Made by a program: the position numbers and the translations under genes. A stretch of DNA of 13,860 bases from the NCBI GenBank assembly GCA_023249255.1, contig JAHFCY010000069.1, positions 1 through 13,860 of the forward strand. Direction: 5' to 3'. The notes beneath the pieces are model-generated. The model was not told where the DNA came from. It saw only the letters and a list, made by a program, of their open reading frames with translations, and searched no databases. The DNA comes from Candidatus Lindowiibacteriota bacterium (lineage in GTDB: Bacteria > Lindowbacteria > 2-12-FULL-62-27). Positions 8,191 to 13,860 of the stretch are shown here, piece after piece (the stretch's first letter is position 1; each line of letters opens with the position of its first letter).

Positions 8191-8208
8191 ATATATATAT
8201 AGGGGGGG
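8191..8208. repeat. AT-dinucleotide run abutting a seven-G homopolymer in the argB leader
   Basis: An alternating A/T run (8191-8201, five AT units plus A) is directly followed by seven G's (8202-8208). It sits between the candidate -10 box and the argB ribosome site, so it would be in the 5' untranslated leader. Runs of this kind are prone to replication slippage, and the composition is unlike the surroundings. Confidence 0.7.
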
Positions 8209-8234
8209 CTGACTACGCAGTTGGGGTGGTTGAG

Positions 8235-9146
8235 ATGACGGCACGGCGGCAGACTGTGGACGCCGGACTTCGGGCAAAGATTCTGTCCGAGGCCCTCCCG
8301 TACATTCGGGCGTTCAACGGAAAAATCATCATCATCAAATACGGCGGCAGCGCACAGACCGATGCGGCGTTGAAGGAAGGATTTGCGCAGGACGTGGTTC
8401 TGCTCAAATACGTCGGCATCCGGCCCGTCATCGTACACGGCGGCGGCGAACAGGTCTCGGGCATGATGGAGCGACTGGGCAAGGATGCCAAGTTCGTCGA
8501 AGGTCTGCGGGTGACGGACTCGGAAACCATGGACGTCGTCGAGATGGTCCTCGGCGGCCGGATCAATCAGGAGATCGTCTCGCTCATCAACAAACACGGC
8601 GGATCGGCAGTGGGGCTCACCGGCAAGGATGGCAGGCTGATTCAGGCGGTGCGAAAGAAGCCGAAGAAGTTGGTCGATGTGAACGGCAAACAAAAAACGA
8701 TCGACCTCGGCCTTGTCGGCGACGTCGAAACCGTCAATCCCCGGATTTTGGAAATTCTGCTCGAAACTGATTTTATCCCCGTGGTCGCGCCGGTGGGCGT
8801 CACCGCTGACGGTGTCAGTCTCAATCTCAATGCCGACACCGCCGCCGGATCGATTGCCGCGGCGTTAAGGGCCGCGCGGCTCATGTACCTCACCGACGTG
8901 CCGGGTCTGCTCAAGGACGAAAAAGATGAAGACAGCGTGCTGTCGACGGTCAAGTTGTCCGAGGTCGACGATCTGCGGCAGTCCGGTGTGATTTCTGGCG
9001 GCATGATCCCGAAAATCGAATCGGTCACGCAGGCGATCTACGCGGGCGTCGAAAAGGCGCACTTCATCGACGGCCGGGTCTCGAGGTCCCTGTTGCTTGA
9101 ACTCTTCACGGACGAAGGCATCGGGACCGAGATCATTCAGGCGTAG
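8235..9146 (+). CDS. argB: Acetylglutamate kinase
   Basis: It phosphorylates N-acetyl-L-glutamate with ATP, the second step of arginine synthesis, in the cytoplasm. Counting from ATG 8235 the protein has 303 residues, typical of the family. Amino acid kinase motifs are KYGGSA (K35), VIVHGGG (65-71), GLRVTD (90-95), NLNADTAAG (197-205, with N197 and D201) and GGMIPKIES (K260). The N-terminal extension (SEALPYIRAFNGK before the first strand) and the C-terminal TDEGIGTEI resemble hexameric, arginine-inhibited kinases, so the enzyme is probably the feedback control point and the cell probably recycles acetyl groups through ArgJ. That is inference from the subtype. ATG at 8235 is chosen because GGGGTGG (8223-8229) lies five bases upstream; an in-frame GTG at 8226 is the alternative. 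It is the first gene of the arg operon, one base before argD when argD starts at 9148. Confidence 0.97.
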   Translation: MTARRQTVDAGLRAKILSEALPYIRAFNGKIIIIKYGGSAQTDAALKEGFAQDVVLLKYVGIRPVIVHGGGEQVSGMMERLGKDAKFVEGLRVTDSETMDVVEMVLGGRINQEIVSLINKHGGSAVGLTGKDGRLIQAVRKKPKKLVDVNGKQKTIDLGLVGDVETVNPRILEILLETDFIPVVAPVGVTADGVSLNLNADTAAGSIAAALRAARLMYLTDVPGLLKDEKDEDSVLSTVKLSEVDDLRQSGVISGGMIPKIESVTQAIYAGVEKAHFIDGRVSRSLLLELFTDEGIGTEIIQA

Positions 9147-9147
9147 G

Positions 9148-10377
9148 ATGATGCGGATGCGGCAGGCGGGCGCGGTTGCGGCACGGTTTCTTGCGCGTCG
9201 CGCCGATCGTGTTCTCATGAACACGTACGGTCCGAGAACGCTGGCGTTTTCGCGCGGCCGGGGTGTGTGGGCGTGGGATTCATCCGGAAAAAAATATCTC
9301 GATCTTCTCGGCGGCGTGGCCGTCAATTCTCTGGGACACAACCATCCGGCGGTGCGCCGCGCGGTCGAATCGCAGGCGCGAAAAATCATCCACGCGTCAA
9401 ACCTGTATCTGATCGAGCCGCAGATCGCGTTGGCCGAACGGCTGGTTCGGGAGACGTTTGCCGACAGGATTTTTTTCTGCAACAGCGGCGCGGAAGCCAA
9501 TGAGGCGGCGCTGAAACTCGCTCGAAAATATTTTTATGCGAAAGGCGAACGCCGCGACCAGCTCGTCTCGTTTCAAAATTCCTTTCATGGACGCACGACG
9601 GGCGCGCTGGCACTGACGGCCCAGGAAAAATATCAGAAACCCTTTCGGCCGCTCATCGGTGTCGAGACGGCTCTCTACAACGACCTCTCCGACGCCAGCC
9701 GGAAAATCACGAACCGGACGGCCGCGGTTTTTGTCGAGCTTGTTCAGGGTGAGGGAGGGATGGAAACGGCCACGCCGACATTTCTGGCGGGCCTGCGGCG
9801 CATCTGCTCCAAACACGGCGCGATTCTGGTCTACGACGAAGTCCAGACCGGAAATGCCCGAACGGGTGAACTCTACGCATACATGCATTACGGCGCCCGG
9901 CTTGCGCCCGATCTCATGACAACCGCCAAGGGTCTGGCCGGCGGCCTGCCCATCGCGGCGCTTCTGGCTCGCAAACCGTTTTCGGAGGCGTTCGAGGCGG
10001 GCGATCACGCGGCGACGTTCGGCGGAAATTTTCTCGTCTGCGCGGCGGGATGCGCGGTGTTTGACATCCTCTCGTCCCCGGCGTTTTTGAAAATGGTCCA
10101 CCGGCGCGCCGAGTTTCTCTGGAGCCGCCTGCGCCGCATCGAGACCCGGCACGCGGATAAAATCGAAGGTCTCCGGGGTATCGGACTTATGGCCGGCATC
10201 CGGCTGAAAAATCCCCACTCGTCCCGCGCCCTGCGCGACCGGCTCCACGCGCGGCGCATCCTCGCCGGGATGTCAGGCGACCGCGTGCTTCGCCTCACTC
10301 CGCCCCTCATCATTTCGGAACGCGAGATTGAAATCGGCCTTCGCGCCATTGACGAGGAGATCGAAAAAATCCGATGA
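9148..10377 (+). CDS. argD: Acetylornithine aminotransferase
   Basis: A PLP-dependent class-III aminotransferase that converts N-acetylglutamate 5-semialdehyde and glutamate to N-acetylornithine and 2-oxoglutarate; many members also serve in lysine synthesis. It has 409 residues from ATG 9148. Visible features are NTYGPR (25-30), the cofactor phosphate loop NSGAEANEAA (112-121), FHGRTTGAL (147-155), DEVQTGNARTG (230-240), the Schiff-base lysine in TTAKGLAGG (K261) and TFGGNFLVCAAG (290-301). Several starts are possible in one frame: ATGs at 9148, 9151, 9157 and 9217, with the family's conserved region beginning at the last. I chose 9148 because AGGCG (9139-9143) lies five bases upstream and it sits one base after the argB stop. 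The stop overlaps the argF start as ATGA. The DEVQTGNARTG loop has NA where IG is common, and FGGNFL replaces FGGNPL; all catalytic residues remain. Confidence 0.95.
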   Translation: MMRMRQAGAVAARFLARRADRVLMNTYGPRTLAFSRGRGVWAWDSSGKKYLDLLGGVAVNSLGHNHPAVRRAVESQARKIIHASNLYLIEPQIALAERLVRETFADRIFFCNSGAEANEAALKLARKYFYAKGERRDQLVSFQNSFHGRTTGALALTAQEKYQKPFRPLIGVETALYNDLSDASRKITNRTAAVFVELVQGEGGMETATPTFLAGLRRICSKHGAILVYDEVQTGNARTGELYAYMHYGARLAPDLMTTAKGLAGGLPIAALLARKPFSEAFEAGDHAATFGGNFLVCAAGCAVFDILSSPAFLKMVHRRAEFLWSRLRRIETRHADKIEGLRGIGLMAGIRLKNPHSSRALRDRLHARRILAGMSGDRVLRLTPPLIISEREIEIGLRAIDEEIEKIR

Positions 10378-11357
10378 AACATTTCGCGACGCTTGTTGAC
10401 GTTTCACAGGCGGATTTTGAGCGCCTTCTTCGGACAGCCCATGCCTTGAAGGCCTTTCGATCCGGCCGGACGCACGCCGATTATCGCCCGCTTCAAAACA
10501 TGTCGGTCGTGCTCCTCTTTGAAAAACCGTCGCTTCGCACCCGCGTGACCTTTGAGGTTGCCATCTCCGAACTCGGAGGCCATCCGATCTGTCTCGGCCC
10601 CGATGAGGTCGGTCTCGGAAAACGCGAGAGCGTGTCGGACGTGTCGCGCAACCTGTCGCGCTGGGTCCGGTGCATCGTGGCCCGGACGTTCAAGCACGGC
10701 ACCGTGCTGGAGCTGGCGCGAACCGCCTCGGTCCCGGTCATCAATGCCCTGACCGATCTTGAACATCCCTGCCAGGCTCTCGGAGATTTTCTGAGTATTT
10801 TTGAGCGCAAGGGCCGCTTGAAGGGATTGACGCTTGCGTTCGTCGGCGACGGAAACAACGTCTGTCATTCGCTCATCCAGTCCGCCGCCAAGTGCGGGAC
10901 GAACATCCGCGTCGCCTGTCCGAAAGGATACGAGCCGGCCGGAGATTTTTTAAAACAGGCCCGGCGGGACGCGGACGCGACCGGAGCCTCGATCACGATT
11001 ATGCACGACCCGTCCGAGGCTGTCCGGGGCGCGGATGCCGTCTACACCGATGTCTGGACAAGCATGGGATTTGAAGAGGAGACGGAGAAGAGGCGGAAGG
11101 CGTTCGCGGGATACAGGGTCGACGCGGCGTTGATGGCGCGCGCCCGGCCCGGCGCGATTTTTCTGCATTGCCTGCCGGCTCACCGCGGCGAGGAAGTAAC
11201 CGGCGAGGTGCTCGACGGGCCGGCATCCGCGATATTGGATCAGGCCGAAAACCGTCTGCATTCCGCAAAGGCGGTCCTCCTGGCGCTGTTGGCGCCGGGT
11301 GAATCTTTGAAATTTTCCAAACTCAAACAACGAAAGGCGGCGAGGAAACGAAAATGA
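10374..11357 (+). CDS. argF: Ornithine carbamoyltransferase
   Basis: It transfers the carbamoyl group from carbamoyl phosphate to ornithine, giving citrulline. The 327-residue length is slightly above normal. Carbamoyl-phosphate site motifs are FEKPSLRTR (49-57) and HPCQ (131-134). The ornithine site shows FVGDGNNV (156-163) and DVWTSMG (226-232), with the catalytic HCLPAHRG (265-272, C266). The intact DVWTSMG loop and HCLP argue for ornithine rather than N-acetylornithine, N-succinylornithine or putrescine as substrate. The ATG overlaps the argD stop by four bases, and the end overlaps argG by four bases, which implies translational coupling along the operon. GAGGAGA (10354-10360) is the likely, somewhat distant, ribosome site. 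The last 15 residues are unusually basic (KLKQRKAARKRK) and extend beyond the usual fold; this tail has no role I can name. It functions as a trimer in known relatives. Confidence 0.97.
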   Translation: MKHFATLVDVSQADFERLLRTAHALKAFRSGRTHADYRPLQNMSVVLLFEKPSLRTRVTFEVAISELGGHPICLGPDEVGLGKRESVSDVSRNLSRWVRCIVARTFKHGTVLELARTASVPVINALTDLEHPCQALGDFLSIFERKGRLKGLTLAFVGDGNNVCHSLIQSAAKCGTNIRVACPKGYEPAGDFLKQARRDADATGASITIMHDPSEAVRGADAVYTDVWTSMGFEEETEKRRKAFAGYRVDAALMARARPGAIFLHCLPAHRGEEVTGEVLDGPASAILDQAENRLHSAKAVLLALLAPGESLKFSKLKQRKAARKRK

Positions 11358-12565
11358 AACGGGAAATTCGAAAAGTTGTTCTGGCCTATTCAGGCGGGCT
11401 TGATACCAGCGTCATCGTCCGCTGGTTGAAAAACAAATACGGCTGCGACGTCATCGGCTACAATGCCAATCTCGGCATCGCCGAACCGAACCGCGATCTT
11501 GAAAGGCGCCTGCGCGCGGCCGGCGGAGCCAAATTGGTGATCGAAGACATTCGACGGGAATTTCTCGAGGAATACTGTTTTCTGTCGATGCGTGCCGGAG
11601 CGGTCTACGAGGGGAAATACCTTCTCGCGACGTCCCTGTCCCGGCCGCTCATCGCCAAAAAGTTGGTTGAGATCGCCAGGCGCGAAAAAGCCGACGCCGT
11701 CGCGCACGGATGCACCGGCAAGGGCAACGATCAGGTCCGGTTTGAAATTACCACGAAGGCCCTCGCGCCCGATCTTGAAGTTCTCGCGCCGGTCCGCGAA
11801 TGGGAATTCAAAACCCGCGATGACGAAATCGCCTACGCCCGGCGATTCGGCATTCCCGTCACCGCGACCAAAAAAATTCCCTACAGCTACGACCGCAACC
11901 TCTGGGGAATCTCCATCGAGTGCGGCCCGCTGGAAGATCCGTATCACGAACCGCCGGAAGACGCCTTCGTGATCACAACCTCGCCCGAACGCGCCCCGGT
12001 GAAATCGGAGGTCGTCACGATCGGATTTGACCGTGGCCGGCCCTCGTCGATCAATGGGAAAAAAATGGATCCGGTCGCGCTGGTCGAACGGCTCACTGCG
12101 CTCGGAGCCCGGCACGGAATCGGTCGCGTGGACCTCGTTGAAAATCGCCTCGTCGGCATCAAATCCCGTGAAGTCTACGAACAGCCCGCCTCGACGATTC
12201 TCTACGCCGCGTACCGGGAATTGTCGTCGATGGTCCTCGACCGCGACACAGTCCATCTGATGCCGGCCTTGTCCGACCGCTACGCCCAGCTCGTCTACGA
12301 CGGGTTCTGGTTCACTCCTCTTCGCGAGGCGCTGGACGCGTTCTTCGGAAAATTCGCCGCGTTCGTAACCGGCGATGTCCGCCTGCGGCTCTATCGCGGC
12401 TCGGCCATTCCGATCGGCCGGCGCGCGCGCAGGGCGCTGTATCAGGAGAAACTGGCGACCTACGGCGCGGCGGATGTATTCGATCAGTCGGCATCCGTCG
12501 GGTTCATCAAGATCCTCGGCCTGCCGGTCGAGGTACGGGCGCGGATGCGCCGCGCGGGAAAATAA
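11354..12565 (+). CDS. argG: Argininosuccinate synthase
   Basis: It joins citrulline and aspartate using ATP to make argininosuccinate. The 403-residue length matches the type-I bacterial enzyme. The N-type ATP pyrophosphatase P-loop is AYSGGLDTS (11-19). Other family blocks are MRAGAVYEGKYLLATSLSRP (78-97), HGCTGKGNDQVRFE (118-131), YSYDRNLWG (177-185), IECGPLEDP (187-195) and ENRLVGIKSREVYE (261-274). One departure stands out: the segment normally reading A-[ND]-[LIV]-G-Q-x-E is ANLGIAEP here, with Ile in place of a nearly invariant Gln just after the second core strand. All other substrate blocks look intact, so I expect an active enzyme. GAGGA (11342-11346) lies seven bases before the ATG, which overlaps the argF stop by four bases. 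Stop TAA is at 12563-12565. Confidence 0.97.
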   Translation: MKREIRKVVLAYSGGLDTSVIVRWLKNKYGCDVIGYNANLGIAEPNRDLERRLRAAGGAKLVIEDIRREFLEEYCFLSMRAGAVYEGKYLLATSLSRPLIAKKLVEIARREKADAVAHGCTGKGNDQVRFEITTKALAPDLEVLAPVREWEFKTRDDEIAYARRFGIPVTATKKIPYSYDRNLWGISIECGPLEDPYHEPPEDAFVITTSPERAPVKSEVVTIGFDRGRPSSINGKKMDPVALVERLTALGARHGIGRVDLVENRLVGIKSREVYEQPASTILYAAYRELSSMVLDRDTVHLMPALSDRYAQLVYDGFWFTPLREALDAFFGKFAAFVTGDVRLRLYRGSAIPIGRRARRALYQEKLATYGAADVFDQSASVGFIKILGLPVEVRARMRRAGK

Positions 12566-12580
12566 TCAGTCGTGCCTGAC

Positions 12581-13860
12581 ATGACGGAGCCGACTCCGAA
12601 CCCCCTCCCTTCGGTGGATGCGGCGAAGCCCCGAAAAACCATGTGGGGCGGCCGAATGAAACGGGGCCTTGATCCGGCCGCGCTCGCGTATTCCACGTCG
12701 ATCGCGAACGATTTTCGCCTCCTGCCGTTCGACGTTGAGGCAAGCATCGCGTGGGCTGAGGCGCTCCGCAAGGCCGGGATTCTCACGCCGGCCGAGCTTC
12801 GAACCATCACGCGGGGTCTGCGCAAAATTTTGCGCGAACCCGCACCTTCGGGCGACTCGTTAGCCGCGTTTGAGGATGTCCACAGCTTTGTCGAGTCCCG
12901 ATTACGCCACATCATCGGTGACACCGCGGACAAACTCCACACCGGCCGGTCCCGCAACGACCAGGTCATCACCGACGTCGCGCTCTACATCCGCCACGTG
13001 GCGGCCGGTATCTGCGGACAATTAAAAACTCTCGCCCGGATTTTTCTCGATCGCGCTTCGAAGGAGAAAAAGGTTTCCATGCCCGGATTCACACACCTCC
13101 AGCCCGCGCAGGTCGTCACGCTCGGCGCGCATCTGCTCACCTACGCTGAAATGTTCCTCCGGGACCTCGGCCGCATCAAACTCCTTCTCCAGCCCCTCGA
13201 CGCATGCCCGCTTGGATGCGGCGCCATCGGAGGCACGACTGTGCCGGTCGACCGCGACTTCCTCGCCAAACGCCTCGGGTTTGCCCGGCCGACCGCCGTT
13301 GCGATGGACACGATTGCCAACCGCGATCTGGCGACCGATTTCGTTTACGCGCTGACGGTCATCATGATTCATCTATCCCGGTTTTCAGAAGAAATCGTGC
13401 TCTGGTCCAATCCCTACTTCGGTTTTGTGCGCCTGCCGGACAGATTCTCCACGGGATCGTCTCTCATGCCTCAAAAACGCAATCCCGACATCTCGGAACT
13501 CACGCGCGGCCGGGCCGCCCGCGCCATTGCCGACCTCACCGGCCTTCTGACGCTCCAGAAGGCTCTCCCGCTCACGTACAATCGGGATCTTCAGGAAGAC
13601 AAAATATATTTGTTCGACCTCATTGATCTCGTCTCGTCCGCGCTTGATGTCCACATTCGCATGGTCCCGAAACTCGAATTCGACCGGCGCCGCATGCGCG
13701 AGGCCTGTCAGGATGGTTTCATGGAGGCAACCGACCTCGCGGAGTATCTTGCGCGAAAGGGAGTTCCGTTCCGCCAGGCGCACGATATTGTCGGTGGACT
13801 GGTTGCGCGCCTTGAGCGCCGTGGCCGGCGATTCCGGGACTTGACGGAAAAGCAACTTCG
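12581..13860 (+). CDS. argH: Argininosuccinate lyase, 3' end cut by window edge
   Basis: It splits argininosuccinate into arginine and fumarate, the last step of the pathway. 426 complete codons are visible; relatives have about 455-470, so a few tens of residues lie beyond the edge. Family motifs are MWGGRM (21-26), the substrate loop KLHTGRSRNDQ (118-128), MPGFTHLQPAQ (167-177, with the catalytic-acid-type His) and the fumarase/aspartase signature GSSLMPQKRNPD (292-303, with the catalytic Ser). ATG at 12581 is taken as start, giving a 20-residue Pro-rich extension before MWGGR. In-frame alternatives are GTG at 12572 and ATG at 12641, and no start has a clear ribosome site. The gene lies 15 bases after argG. 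A usually PLGSGA segment reads PLGCGAIGGT (210-219), with Cys for Ser. Confidence 0.95.
   Translation, partial: MTEPTPNPLPSVDAAKPRKTMWGGRMKRGLDPAALAYSTSIANDFRLLPFDVEASIAWAEALRKAGILTPAELRTITRGLRKILREPAPSGDSLAAFEDVHSFVESRLRHIIGDTADKLHTGRSRNDQVITDVALYIRHVAAGICGQLKTLARIFLDRASKEKKVSMPGFTHLQPAQVVTLGAHLLTYAEMFLRDLGRIKLLLQPLDACPLGCGAIGGTTVPVDRDFLAKRLGFARPTAVAMDTIANRDLATDFVYALTVIMIHLSRFSEEIVLWSNPYFGFVRLPDRFSTGSSLMPQKRNPDISELTRGRAARAIADLTGLLTLQKALPLTYNRDLQEDKIYLFDLIDLVSSALDVHIRMVPKLEFDRRRMREACQDGFMEATDLAEYLARKGVPFRQAHDIVGGLVARLERRGRRFRDLTEKQL

Noticed and set aside
1-13860. Search for mobile elements, CRISPR, toxin-antitoxin or defence genes
   Set aside because: All substantial coding capacity is explained by nine metabolic, RNA-processing and signalling genes. 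No terminal inverted repeats, spaced direct repeats or recombinase motifs were seen.

Overview
This window looks like chromosomal DNA from a moderately GC-rich bacterium (roughly 58-60% G+C by eye), probably Gram-negative. It is densely coded, with nine genes, two of them cut by the window edges. The argB-argD-argF-argG-argH order and the long-N-terminus, arginine-sensitive type of ArgB occur in lineages such as Desulfobacterota (Geobacter-like) and Nitrospirota. I cannot place the organism more precisely from sequence alone. I see no tRNA, rRNA, CRISPR array, insertion sequence, integrase or phage gene.

Left block, minus strand (5420 down to 1): a short-form RNase R gene is followed by an APC-family amino acid permease, a DUF819 (YjcL-like) membrane protein, and an N-acyl-D-amino-acid deacylase that runs off the left edge. 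Gaps are 44 and 18 bases, then a 4-base overlap, so the last three genes are probably cotranscribed and possibly the whole set is. Two transporters plus a D-aminoacylase suggest uptake and breakdown of N-acyl-D-amino acids or cell-wall-derived material. The deacylase lacks about 48 residues at its N-terminus compared with family members, because its reading frame opens only at the end of the DUF819 gene.

Centre, plus strand: divergent from rnr across 87 bases is an 866-residue membrane-bound hybrid sensor kinase (TM - CHASE - TM - PAS - HisKA - HATPase - receiver). Its N-terminal sensing domain faces outside the cytoplasm.

Right block, plus strand (8235 to beyond 13860): a compact arginine biosynthesis operon, argB, argD, argF, argG and argH (cut a few tens of residues before its end). 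Junctions are a 1-base gap (B/D), ATGA overlaps (D/F and F/G) and a 15-base gap (G/H). These enzymes convert N-acetylglutamate to arginine except for the ArgC step and deacetylation, whose genes must lie elsewhere. A plausible sigma70-type promoter lies before argB, followed in the leader by an AT-dinucleotide run abutting seven G's.

Most of the window is ordinary housekeeping and metabolic content. The points most worth a second look are the N-terminally shortened deacylase and its transporter neighbourhood, the unusual argB leader tract, and a few substitutions in usually conserved motifs (ArgG, ArgH, the receiver domain). I did not find a convincing new defence, mobile or RNA-based system.
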